Below, piece by piece: positions 27,738-36,110 of a stretch of DNA of 64,000 nt. The notes beneath the pieces were generated by a model. It was not told the DNA's origin, did not search any database, and worked only from the letters and a program-made list of their open reading frames with translations. The position numbers and the translations under genes are program-made. This stretch comes from CALKWS01 sp051020515. Lineage in GTDB: Bacteria; Actinomycetota; Actinomycetes; Actinomycetales; Beutenbergiaceae. Location of the stretch: the NCBI RefSeq assembly GCF_051020515.1, contig NZ_CP194857.1:806001-870000 (forward strand), given 5' to 3'. Every line of letters starts with the position of its first letter. Positions within the stretch are counted from its first letter, which is position 1.

Positions 27738-28901
27738 ATGAGCACCACCACCCTGCGTATCGCCATGAACGGCATCACTGGACGGATGGGATACCGCCAG
27801 CACCTGCTGCGCTCGATCCTACCGATCCGGGACGCCGGCGGGGTGGTGCTGGACGATGGCACCAAGGTCCAGGTGGAACCGATCCTGGTGGGCCGGCGCG
27901 AGCACGCCCTGGCCGAGATCGCCCGCGAGCACGACGTGCAGCACTACACCACCGACGTCGACGCGGTGATCGCCGACCCCAGCATCGACATCTACTTCGA
28001 CTCCCAGGTCACCTCCCGTCGCTACGCAGCGCTGACCGCGGCGATGAAGACCGGCAAGCACATCTTCACCGAGAAGCCCACCGCCGAGACCCTCGAAGAG
28101 GCGATCGAACTCGCCCGGGTGCGCAATGCCACCGGGGTGACCGCCGGCGTCGTCCATGACAAGTTGTACCTGCCCGGCCTGGTGAAACTGCGCCGACTGG
28201 TGCAGGAGGGGTTCTTCGGCCGGATCCTGTCCATGCGCGGTGAGTTCGGGTACTGGGTCTTCGAGGGTGACCACCAGACCGCCCAGCGACCCTCCTGGAA
28301 CTACCGCACCGAGGACGGCGGCGGCATCACCACCGACATGTTCTGCCACTGGAACTACGTGCTCGAGGGCATCCTGGGCACCGTGGACGCCGTCACCGCC
28401 AAGACCGTCACCCACATCCCCACCCGCTGGGACGAGCAGGGGCAGGCCTATGACGCCACCGCCGACGACGCCGCCTACGGGTTCTTCGAGGTCACCTCCC
28501 CCGACGGTGACCCGATCCTGGCCCAGATCAACTCCTCCTGGGCGGTGCGGGTCTACCGGGACGAGTTGGTGGAGTTCCAGGTGGACGGCACCCACGGCTC
28601 GGCCGTGGCGGGACTGCGCAAGTGCGTGGCCCAGCAGCGCGCCCACACCCCCAAGCCCGTGTGGAACCCCGATCTGCCGGTCACCGAGTCCTTCCGGGAC
28701 CAGTGGCTGGAGGTGCCCGACAACGCCGACCTCGACAACGGCTTCAAGGTGCAGTGGGAGGAGTTCCTGCGCGACGTCCTTGCCGGCCGTGAGCACCGCT
28801 ACGACCTGCTCTCGGCCGCCCGCGGCGTCCAACTGGCCGAGGCCGGCCTGGCCTCCAGCGCACAGGGCAAGCGAGTGGAACTCTCCCCGATCGAACTCTG
28901 A
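27738..28901 (+). CDS. Gfo/Idh/MocA family oxidoreductase
   Basis: NAD(P)-dependent sugar or cyclitol dehydrogenase of 387 aa. The N-terminal Rossmann is unusual, MNGITGRMGYRQHLLRSI, as in a subgroup of Gfo/Idh proteins. The family lysine motif is present in HIFTEKPTAETLEEAIEL, and VVHDKLYLPGLVKLRRLVQEGFFGRI precedes the C-terminal alpha/beta domain (GEFGYWVFEG, GGGITTDMFCHWNYVLEGI). ATG at 27738 has GGGAGG 7 bp upstream. Followed after 82 bp by a TIM-barrel isomerase, so the pair probably oxidises and isomerises one sugar acid or inositol-like compound. Substrate unknown. Confidence 0.9.
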   Translation: MSTTTLRIAMNGITGRMGYRQHLLRSILPIRDAGGVVLDDGTKVQVEPILVGRREHALAEIAREHDVQHYTTDVDAVIADPSIDIYFDSQVTSRRYAALTAAMKTGKHIFTEKPTAETLEEAIELARVRNATGVTAGVVHDKLYLPGLVKLRRLVQEGFFGRILSMRGEFGYWVFEGDHQTAQRPSWNYRTEDGGGITTDMFCHWNYVLEGILGTVDAVTAKTVTHIPTRWDEQGQAYDATADDAAYGFFEVTSPDGDPILAQINSSWAVRVYRDELVEFQVDGTHGSAVAGLRKCVAQQRAHTPKPVWNPDLPVTESFRDQWLEVPDNADLDNGFKVQWEEFLRDVLAGREHRYDLLSAARGVQLAEAGLASSAQGKRVELSPIEL

Positions 28902-28983
28902 TCACCCCGCCGGCGGGCGGACCCCGCCGGCACGGCACCACACACGAGCCGAGCCCGCAGCGAGCGTGGCGATGGAGGAACAC

Positions 28984-29854
28984 ATGGCTGATCTGTCCCG
29001 GTTGTCCCTGAACACCGCCACCACCAAGGCGCTGACGTTGCCGGAGGCCGTGCAGGTGGCCACCGAGGCCGGCCTGGGCGCGGTCGGGCTGTGGCGGGAC
29101 CGGGTCGCCGAGACCGGGCTTGACGAGTCGGCCCGGATCGTGAAGGAGGCCGGCCTCGAGTGTCATCACTGTGCCGGGGCGGGTTCCTCAGCACCGCCGA
29201 GCCCGAGGGAATCGCCGCAGCACTGCAGGACAACCGCGCCGCGATCGAGGAGGCCGCGACCCTGGGCACCCGGGAGTTGGTCATGGTGGTCGGCGGCCTG
29301 GACGCCGCCACCGAACCCGGCGGGCCGGCACGCCCGGACGGGGACAAGGACATCGTCGCCGCACGCACGCGGGTGGCTGAGCGGATCGCCGAACTGGCGC
29401 CCTTCGCCGCCGAGCATGACGTGCGCCTGGTGCTGGAACCCCTGCACCCGATCTTCGCTGCGGACCGGGCGGTGCTGACCACCCTGAAGCAGTGCCTGGA
29501 CATGGCCGAGCCGTTCCCGGCCGAGACCGTCGGGGTGGTGGTGGACACCTACCACGTGTGGTGGGACCCGGACCTGCGCGAGCAGATCAACCGCGCCGGC
29601 GCCGCCGGCAGGATCGCCTCCTACCAGGTGTGCGACTGGATCCTGCCACTGGCCGCGACACGCTGCTGTCCCGCGGCTTCATGGGCGATGGGTACGTCGA
29701 CTTCCCCACCATCACCTCATGGGTCTCCGAGGCCGGCTACACCGGGGATGTCGAAGTGGAGATCTTCAACGCCGACATCTGGGCCGCTCCGGGCGCGCGG
29801 ACCGTGGCCACCATGGCCCGGCGCTACACCCAACTGGTGGCACCCCACCTGTAA
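28984..29854 (+). CDS. sugar phosphate isomerase/epimerase (AP-endonuclease-like TIM barrel), two frameshifts
   Basis: Xylose-isomerase-like TIM barrel, about 290 aa after repair. ATG 28984 follows GGAGGAA. Frame 1 gives LSLNTATTKALTLPEAVQVATEAGLGAVGLWRD. One missing base near 29160 (GLEC then SLCRGGFLS) leads to frame 2: AAIEEAATLGTRELVMVVGG, VRLVLEPLHPIFAADRAVL, VGVVVDTYHVWWDPDL, SYQVCDW. A second missing base near 29650 leads to DTLLSRGFMGDGYVDFPTI and VEVEIFNADIW. Metal-binding Glu, Asp and His residues are retained. Operon partner of the Gfo/Idh enzyme. Confidence 0.82.
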
Positions 29855-29863
29855 GGGCCGACA

Positions 29864-29961
29864 ACGGCGCAGCCCGCGCTCCGTAGGCGACCGGCCGGTG
29901 CCACCACCCCCGACGACGGCGCAGCCCGCCGTCCGTAGGCGACCGGCCGGTGCCACCACCC
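29864..29961. repeat. 46-bp direct repeat, two copies
   Basis: Copies at 29864-29909 and 29916-29961 differ at only a few positions (CGCGCT against CGCCGT region) and share the end GACCGGCCGGTGCCACCACC. The period is 52 bp. They lie directly after the isomerase stop, before the PQQ-like genes. Each copy has a small CCGGCCGG palindrome. A duplicated terminator-like or intergenic element; no coding content seen. Confidence 0.7.
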
Positions 29962-30030
29962 ACCCGGATACGGCGCGGGCCCCATGGGCGGCCCGGCATG
30001 CGCCGTCGGACGATTTGACACAATCGCCCC

Positions 30031-31311
30031 ATGACCCGCCCGGATGAGGAATTCGATGTCGAAGCTCCTCCTCCGGCCGCCACGTCACCGCCGCAGCCAG
30101 CCCGCCCGGCCCGTTCCGCCGTCGGCTTCTTCCTGCTCGGGCTCGTGCTCGTCGCCATCGGCGTCGTGCTCGCCCCCACCCCCGAACCGGGTGAGCGCGG
30201 CCTCGTCGCCTCTCTCGAATCCGAGCCGCAACTGCAGTGGCACCTGCCGATCCAGGCCGGAGGGTCCTCTGACGGGCACGTCTGGCTCGGTGAGAACCGG
30301 GTGGTCGCGGCCAGCCCCACCCTCGTCCGGGGTGTGGACCTGGACGCCGGCGACGTGGTCTGGGAGGTGCGGGCCCCACAGATGCAGTGCGGACGGGAGG
30401 AGGCCGACATCGCGTGCGTGAGCCGACAGGGGGCCCGATCGGAACTGATCGAGATGACGATGGCCTCCGGCGAGACCGGCCGCACCGTGCAACCCGGGCT
30501 CGAGGCCGCACTCCCCCACGACGGCGGACACATCACCGTGTACTCCGATGCCGAGGCGATCAGCGTGATGCGCTCGGGCGATTCCGGGGAACATCGTTGG
30601 ACCCACCGTGTACCCGGCGCACCCGAAGCCGACCTCGGCGCGGTCTCCATGGCCGTGCTCGATGATCTGGTGCTGATCCAGGCCCCGCGCGTGGCCGATG
30701 GCGCCGGACTCGACCTGGCGCTGGACCTCGCGGACGGGACCCCTCACGAGGAGACTGAGGCCGTGCGTGTGAATCACGACGGCGAATGGTTGGTGCGCCG
30801 GGACAACGAGGTCACGCTCTACGACCGGTCCGGCCGCCCCACCACGGTCAGTGAGGAGTCGGGGTTGCTCCGTGTGGATGACGACCCCGGTTCGGACCTT
30901 GTCTTCTCTGACAGCACCGGCGACCTACGGGCGCTGTCGGCCGCCACCGGCGAGCAGACCTGGTCCTTCAGCACCGAACAGTCCGGGGCGATCGCCCACG
31001 CCCGCCTGGCCGGGACGATGGTGGGCTGGTCCGGCGGCTCCTGGTACGGCCTGGACGCCGAGGAGGGCACTCTGCGGTGGACCCGCCCCGGGGAGATGCC
31101 CCGGTGCCCGTGCCTGGGTGCCGACACCACGTTGGGCCACGTGACCGGCGAGGACGTCTCGGTCCTGACCGGGTTCGACACGCGCACCGGTGAGGTCACC
31201 TGGGAGATACCGCTCGCCGAATCCCGTCATTTCAGTTACGACGTCAACGAGTCGCACCTGGCGGTCTTCACCGCCTTCGACCTGTCGGTGTGGTCCCTGG
31301 GGAGTGCCTGA
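30031..31311 (+). CDS. membrane-anchored PQQ-like beta-propeller protein
   Basis: Protein of 426 aa. Short Pro-rich cytoplasmic tail, one TM helix (AVGFFLLGLVLVAIGVVLA, about residues 30-48), then an exported domain with repeated blades: VRGVDLDAGDVVWEVRAP, DLRALSAATGEQTWSFSTE, YGLDAEEGTLRWTRPGE, GFDTRTGEVTWEIPLA. The D-x-x-x-G-x-x-x-W blade pattern defines PQQ/BamB-like propellers. There is no PQQ-binding dehydrogenase active site, so a scaffold or cell-surface role is likely. Two cysteine pairs may form disulfides. Its stop overlaps the start of a paralogue by one base. Confidence 0.85.
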   Translation: MTRPDEEFDVEAPPPAATSPPQPARPARSAVGFFLLGLVLVAIGVVLAPTPEPGERGLVASLESEPQLQWHLPIQAGGSSDGHVWLGENRVVAASPTLVRGVDLDAGDVVWEVRAPQMQCGREEADIACVSRQGARSELIEMTMASGETGRTVQPGLEAALPHDGGHITVYSDAEAISVMRSGDSGEHRWTHRVPGAPEADLGAVSMAVLDDLVLIQAPRVADGAGLDLALDLADGTPHEETEAVRVNHDGEWLVRRDNEVTLYDRSGRPTTVSEESGLLRVDDDPGSDLVFSDSTGDLRALSAATGEQTWSFSTEQSGAIAHARLAGTMVGWSGGSWYGLDAEEGTLRWTRPGEMPRCPCLGADTTLGHVTGEDVSVLTGFDTRTGEVTWEIPLAESRHFSYDVNESHLAVFTAFDLSVWSLGSA

Positions 31312-32782
31312 TGCGCGCCCGAGCGGAGGAGTTCGACCTCGAGGTCGCCGCCTCGGCGCCGCTCGATCCGCGCCTGCCGGGAGGTGACACCCAGGGCGCT
31401 TCGAGAACCCGCCCCGGGCTGTCCGGTCCCCTGCCATGGGTGGCGGTCGCCGTCGTCCTGGTGCTGGCCGGTATCGCGCTCGCCGAACGTCCGCCTCCAG
31501 ACTGGCGGACCGGGATCGTCGAGCACATCGCCACCCCGACGGAGCAGTGGTACACCCCGCTGCAGGTCGATATGAGCGACCCGCACGATGTGTGGCTGGG
31601 CCCGGAGACGGCGATTCTGGCCAATCGCTCCCGCGTGCACGGCTTCGCCGTGGCCGATGGGGCCGAGCTCTGGCAGGCCGAGGGCCGGCACCTGCGCTGC
31701 CACCAGGGCGAACCCGACGGCGACGTTTTGTGCGTCAGCGGTGAGGCCGCGCAGGCCGAGTTGATCCGGATCGATGCCCTGGCCGGGGAGATCATGCGCC
31801 AGGACCGGCCGGGCACTCTCGCCGCGCTGGACGTCGATGGCGACGTGCTCAGCCTGCGTCAGGAGGGTGAGCGCACGTTCCTGGAGCGGGAGGATTCCAG
31901 TGGTACCCGGCGTTGGTCGGTTGACCTCGGCTTCGTCGGCGCCTGGTACGTTCCCGCGCTGCTGACCCTGCTGGGCACCACCGGGGGCTACGTCATGGTC
32001 GGGATGGGGCTAGGGGGGCCCTCGGTTCCCTCGTTCGCCGTTCGCAACGCGGCCGACGGGCAGGTGGCCGAGGAGATCGGTGACCTCTGGGTCGGCCGCC
32101 CGCCCGCCGACGCCGCGAACCCGTGGTTGCTGGTGGCCGAGGACGGGAGCGAGTTCCGCGCTACCTCAATGCCGAGGGAGCACTCAGCGAGGCACGCAGC
32201 CAGTGGAGTCACTACCTGGTCGTGGACGAGGACCTGATGTCCGATGTCTCCCTGCACCTGGCGCACGGGGAACTACAGGCCCTCTCCCACCGCCGCCCCG
32301 ACCACATCTACTGGAGCCGATCCACCTCCGGGATGACGGCGGTCCTGGCACGGGTGGGCGGCCTGGTCCTGGTGCAGGAGGGCACCACGACCGCCGCGCT
32401 CGATGAGCGCACCGGCGCACAGGTCTGGCGCGAACAGGTGCCGCTGGTGGCGTGGCGATCGCTCAGCGACGGCCGCACGCTGCTCTCCCTCGACTCCGCC
32501 TCCGGGCGGCAGGTCCTGAGCGGGGTTGATGTGCGAACCGGGGAATTGCTCTTCGAGGTCACCGGCGTTGAGGGCCCGGACGCACTGGTGCGTACCGAGC
32601 GGACCTACGAGGGCCGTCTCCTGGTGGTGACCACCGCCGGGCTGTCCATGTGGTCCCGGCCTGACCTCGCCCCCGGGCCAGCGCCCCCGCCAGTTCCCCG
32701 CCAGCGCCCCGGGGGCGTCGCCCGGCTGTGCCCCGGGGCGTTGCCCAGCGCTGAGACCGCAGCCTGCAGGCGGGTGGGGTGA
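31311..32782 (+). CDS. membrane-anchored PQQ-like beta-propeller protein, paralogue, frameshifted
   Basis: Starts at ATG 31311 (TGATG overlap with its paralogue): MRARAEEFDLEVAASAPLDP, one TM helix (WVAVAVVLVLAGIALAE), then an exported propeller domain (VHGFAVADGAELWQAEGRHLRCHQGE). The frame breaks around 32140-32160; one missing base restores RYLNAEGALSEARSQWSHYLVVDEDLM and blades TAALDERTGAQVWREQ and GVDVRTGELLFEV. Repaired length about 490 aa. The N-terminal E/D-EFD motif and Cys positions parallel the upstream gene, so this is a tandem duplication. Function unknown. Confidence 0.78.
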
Positions 32783-32851
32783 GACCGGTCGGGTGCGGTG
32801 AGACCGCACCCCGCAACGCTTCGGTCTCACGGACGATCGGCCGGTCTCACC
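32778..32851. repeat. nested inverted repeats of GTGAGACCG between convergent genes
   Basis: Outer arms GGTGAGACCGG (32778-32788) and CCGGTCTCACC (32841-32851); inner arms GTGAGACCG (32798-32806) and CGGTCTCAC (32822-32830). Four copies of one 9-mer in two orientations form a nested hairpin that overlaps the stop of the PQQ-like gene and ends 18 bp before the stop of the convergent flavoprotein gene. Most simply a bidirectional terminator. Confidence 0.65.
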
Positions 32852-32869
32852 AACACGGCCGCCGGGTGG

Positions 32870-35032
32870 TCAGTAGATGTTGCCGTGCTCGCGGAAGTCG
32901 CGCCAGACGTTCTCGAAGAAGTCGTCGTCAGCCGGGATCGGCCGCACCGGACGCCAACGGAACAACGGCCGTCCGGCGGGGTCGGTCTCCTCGCGCTGGA
33001 CGATCTGAGCCCAGTCTCCCCCGCCGTCGTCCTCGGGCCGGTCCAGGCCGTTGTGGCCCACGGGCGCCGGTGCGCCATCGGGGGCGAGCCAGGCGACCTC
33101 CTGGACCTGATCGGCCAGCGCACCCTCGTCCAGACTGAAACGGAAGAGTTCGGGCAGGTCCAGCTCCTCATCGGCGTTCGTGCCGTAGCCGACCTTGGGC
33201 AGGTGGCCGCCCGGGTCGGTGTACAGGACCGAGCCGCGTGAGCGCCCACCCTTGCCCACGTAGTCGGCCATCGCCGACAGGTACACATAGGCGGTGGTGA
33301 GGATGTCGCGGACCAGGAAGGTGCGGTTCACCGACCGGCGTGAGGTGGAATCGGCACTGATCGTCTCACCGTACTCAGTCAGCCACTGGTGCACCTGCTG
33401 CAGTGCCTCGTCGATCGACTCGGCCGAGCGTACCGGCCCGGCCTTGGCGCTCATCAACTCCTGCACCGCGGTGAGCATCGTCCCGGTGTTGTCCGTCAGA
33501 CCCGAGCGGGCACGCTCGGCGGCAGCGGCGACGAGGTCCGTGGCGTCGGTCAGGACAGCCTCGGCGGCAGCGGAAAAGGTCGGTTCGGCGACCGGGTCCT
33601 GGGTGCGCCGGGCGGCGATGAACTGGGCCGCCCGGGTGGCCCCGACCTGCCCGGAGTTCAGTGCGGAACCACCGGGCCGGTACACCCCGTGGGCACCGCC
33701 GGCCTCCCCCACCGGGAAGAAGCCGGACACGTTGGACTGCCACCAGCCGTCCACGCTGAGCCCGCCGTTGTTGTGCTGGGCGCACACGTCCACCTCGAGC
33801 ATCTCCTTCTCGAGGTCCACGTACGGGTTCTTGTCCAGGTAGAACTGGTAGGCAGGCTCGTTCATCTTGCGCAACCGCTCGATCGGGGTGCCGAACAGCA
33901 CCCCGGCCTTCTCCAGGTACTCGAACGGCTCGGGGTCCAGCTCGCTGTGTTCGAACGTCTCCCGCACCGGGTTGGAGCGGAAGTCCAGGAACACCCGGCG
34001 CCCGCGCAGCACGGTCTCGCGGTAGACGAGCAGGTCGATCAGGGAAGACCCCTCGGTGGCCTTGCGCACGTCGAAGGGCCACTGATAGCCCTTGAGGAAC
34101 ACCAGCGAGATCAGCCGGCCGTAGTCGGGGATGGTCTCGGTGAGGAACTCGCGCTCGTCGTTGCCCTCGGCATCGGTGGAGACGAACCGGGGCACCACCT
34201 GCATGTAGGTTCCCGAGACGTTCCAGCGCGGCTTGATCGAGGCCAGGCCGAACTGCCACTCGGTCACACCCTTGCCGCGCACCCCACCGCGGTAGGCGGC
34301 ACCGGAGGCGCCCCACTGGCCGTTGGGGAAGACCCTGGTTGCGTAGATCCCGGCCGGGCCGCCGGTGGCGTAGACGATGTTGGTGCACCGGATCAGCAGG
34401 TAAGGGCTGCGCTCGCCGTCGTGCGGAACGTCGGTGCGCAGCAACAACAGGCCGGCGATCCGGGGGCCCTCGTCCGTGGTGTCATCGACGATCAGGTCGA
34501 CCACACGGCAGTTGTCGTAGATGTCGGTGCCGTTGCGGGCGACCTTCTTCTCGAGTTGCTCCACCATGGACCGGGAGGTGTAAGGACCCACCGACGTGCC
34601 TCGGCGGCGCGGGTCGTGGTCGGTCTTGTAGCCGACGAACTCCCCGGACCGGGACTGTGGGAACGGCACACCCAGATCGCACAGGCGCAGGAACGCCCGG
34701 GCGGACAGGGCGGCTTCGGCCAGGGCGTTGTCGCCGTCCATCGCCCCACCGGCGAACAGCGTCCTGGCCATCTCGTGCACCGAGTCGGCCTCTTCTCCGG
34801 AGAGGGAGAGTTTGTAGTAGGTCTGCTTGTCCGAGCCCGCGTTGCGACTGGCCCCGGCGCCGACCTTGTCGGTCACCATGATGACGTCGTCCTGGCCGAA
34901 CTCCCAGAGCCGGTCGGCGGCAGCGAAACCGGCCGAGCCGGTGCCCACCACCACCGTGTTGGTGCTGACCACCGGAACCTGCTGGCCGGCGATGGTCTGG
35001 GTGGGCGCGGAGTCGGCATCGGCGATGGGCAT
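32870..35032 (-). CDS. FAD-dependent fumarate-reductase/aspartate-oxidase-like flavoprotein
   Basis: Soluble flavoprotein of 720 aa. N-terminal FAD-binding VVSTNTVVVGTGSAGFAAAD (GTGSAG at 30-35), then ATGGPAGIYATRVFPNGQWGASGAAYRGG, typical of the FrdA/SdhA fold, and a C-terminal FAD contact near GFFPVGEAGGAHGVYRPGGSALNSGQVGA. A helical C-terminal domain of about 200 aa follows. No Fe-S motif or membrane anchor and no SdhB/C partner nearby. ATG 35032 has AAGGAA 5 bp upstream. It follows the SDR gene by 97 bp, so the two form an operon. Substrate unknown; oxidation of a sugar-derived hydroxyl or alkene is a guess from context. Confidence 0.85.
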   Translation of the reverse strand: MPIADADSAPTQTIAGQQVPVVSTNTVVVGTGSAGFAAADRLWEFGQDDVIMVTDKVGAGASRNAGSDKQTYYKLSLSGEEADSVHEMARTLFAGGAMDGDNALAEAALSARAFLRLCDLGVPFPQSRSGEFVGYKTDHDPRRRGTSVGPYTSRSMVEQLEKKVARNGTDIYDNCRVVDLIVDDTTDEGPRIAGLLLLRTDVPHDGERSPYLLIRCTNIVYATGGPAGIYATRVFPNGQWGASGAAYRGGVRGKGVTEWQFGLASIKPRWNVSGTYMQVVPRFVSTDAEGNDEREFLTETIPDYGRLISLVFLKGYQWPFDVRKATEGSSLIDLLVYRETVLRGRRVFLDFRSNPVRETFEHSELDPEPFEYLEKAGVLFGTPIERLRKMNEPAYQFYLDKNPYVDLEKEMLEVDVCAQHNNGGLSVDGWWQSNVSGFFPVGEAGGAHGVYRPGGSALNSGQVGATRAAQFIAARRTQDPVAEPTFSAAAEAVLTDATDLVAAAAERARSGLTDNTGTMLTAVQELMSAKAGPVRSAESIDEALQQVHQWLTEYGETISADSTSRRSVNRTFLVRDILTTAYVYLSAMADYVGKGGRSRGSVLYTDPGGHLPKVGYGTNADEELDLPELFRFSLDEGALADQVQEVAWLAPDGAPAPVGHNGLDRPEDDGGGDWAQIVQREETDPAGRPLFRWRPVRPIPADDDFFENVWRDFREHGNIY

Positions 35033-35129
35033 GAGGTTCCTTGTCAGGGTCGGCGCCGGGGTCGCGGTGACGTATCGGCGCGGGCTTGTGGGGTGGGCGC
35101 GGGGTTCGGCGGGCGGTTCCGCTACCGGT

Positions 35130-35895
35130 TCAGAGCCGGGGGATGTGCATGCCGCCTCGACGTTGATGATGTCGCCGGTGGAGTAGGGCATGCGGGCGGC
35201 AGCGAGTTGGACGACGGCGCCGGCAACGTCGGCGGGGGTGCCCCACCTGGGGATGGGGGCGAGCCCGCCGGCGAACTGCGCGTCGTACTTCTCCTTCACA
35301 CCGGCGGTCATGTCGGTGGCGATCACGCCGGGACGAACCTCGTAGACCATGATCCCCTCCGGAGCCAGGCGGGCGGCCCAGAGCTGGGTGGTCATCGCCA
35401 TGCCTGCCTTGGAGATGCAGTACTCGCCGCGGTTGGTCGAGACCGTCACCGCGGAGGTGGAGGAGACGTTGATGATGGTGCCGTGCACCTGGTCGCCCGG
35501 CTCACCCTCGCGGCGCTCGATCATCTCGGCGGCGACCATCTGGGTCAGGAAGTAGGGGCCACGCAGGTTGATGTCCATTACCCGGTCGTAACTCTCCGGT
35601 GTGGCCACCACGATGTCGTCGCGCACCTGGGGAGCCACCCCGGCGTTGTTGACCACAGGTCGATGCGGCCCCAGCGCTCCAGCGCGTCATCGACGTAGCG
35701 GCGGTGGTCCTCCAGGTCCGCTACCGAGCCGCGGGTGTAAGAGACCTGCCCCAACTCGCGCAGTTCGGCCATCAGGTCCGCCGGCTCCTCACGGGTGGCC
35801 AGGATGGCCACGGCGTAACCCTCGGCCAGCAGAGCCCGGGTGATCCCCTGCCCGATGCCCCGGTTGCCACCGGTGACCAGTGCCACTTTACTCAC
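35130..35895 (-). CDS. SDR family oxidoreductase (3-ketoacyl-ACP reductase-like), two frameshifts
   Basis: Short-chain dehydrogenase, about 255 aa after repair. GTG 35895 has AAGGAGG upstream. VALVTGGNRGIGQGITRALL (TGxxxGIG), then a missing G near 35653-35658 turns VVNNAG into an out-of-frame read; the next frame gives DINLRGPYFLTQMVAAEM, INVSSTSA, the catalytic YCISK and PGVIATDM. A second missing base near 35151-35158 removes the natural stop: INVEGGMHIPRL-stop becomes INVEAACTSPG and runs into the flavoprotein. The repaired stop is 35130-35132. Likely oxidises or reduces a sugar-derived substrate with the neighbouring flavoprotein. Confidence 0.85.
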
Positions 35896-36034
35896 GCGTT
35901 CCTCCTTGGGTTGGGGCTGGGGCCCGGAGGCCGGATCAGGGCGGCACAGGATCACCCTGGTGGATCTGCGCTGGGTCCGCGCGCAGCACGGCGCAACCGG
36001 TAGGCCCATCATGCCTGACGACACCAGATCCGGC

Positions 36035-36042
36035 AAGCGCTT
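36035..36042. promoter_or_regulatory. LacI-type operator core AAGCGCTT upstream of the SDR-flavoprotein operon
   Basis: GGCAAGCGCTTTCC contains the same perfect 8-bp palindrome found before the LacI gene at 26500 and a near match to the Gfo/Idh operator. It lies 140 bp upstream of the SDR start in the 215-bp spacer. Binding by one of the 25-27 kb LacI proteins is inferred. Confidence 0.5.
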
Positions 36043-36074
36043 TCCGGCCCCTGGGAACCATGCTGACTACGCGG

Positions 36075-36099
36075 CTTCTGGACTGAGTGCTCCCAGAAG
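36075..36099. terminator. hairpin downstream of the AbiEi/DUF559-like gene
   Basis: CTTCTGG (36075-36081) and CCAGAAG (36093-36099), 7-bp stem with an 11-nt loop, 12 bp after the stop of the minus-strand gene ending at 36111. Moderate stability; plausible terminator separating that gene from the SDR operon. Confidence 0.45.
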
Positions 36100-36110
36100 A
36101 TTCCGCTCAC

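Noticed and set aside
28984..29854. True pseudogenisation of the TIM-barrel isomerase
   Set aside because: Two single-base losses repair to a full-length protein with retained metal-site residues, in a window where the same error type affects essential genes.
32870..35656. A single 928-aa SDR plus flavoprotein fusion enzyme
   Set aside because: One lost base at about 35155 removes the natural SDR stop; the flavoprotein has its own RBS and ATG, and the bridging peptide is non-conserved Pro/Ala-rich spacer translation.
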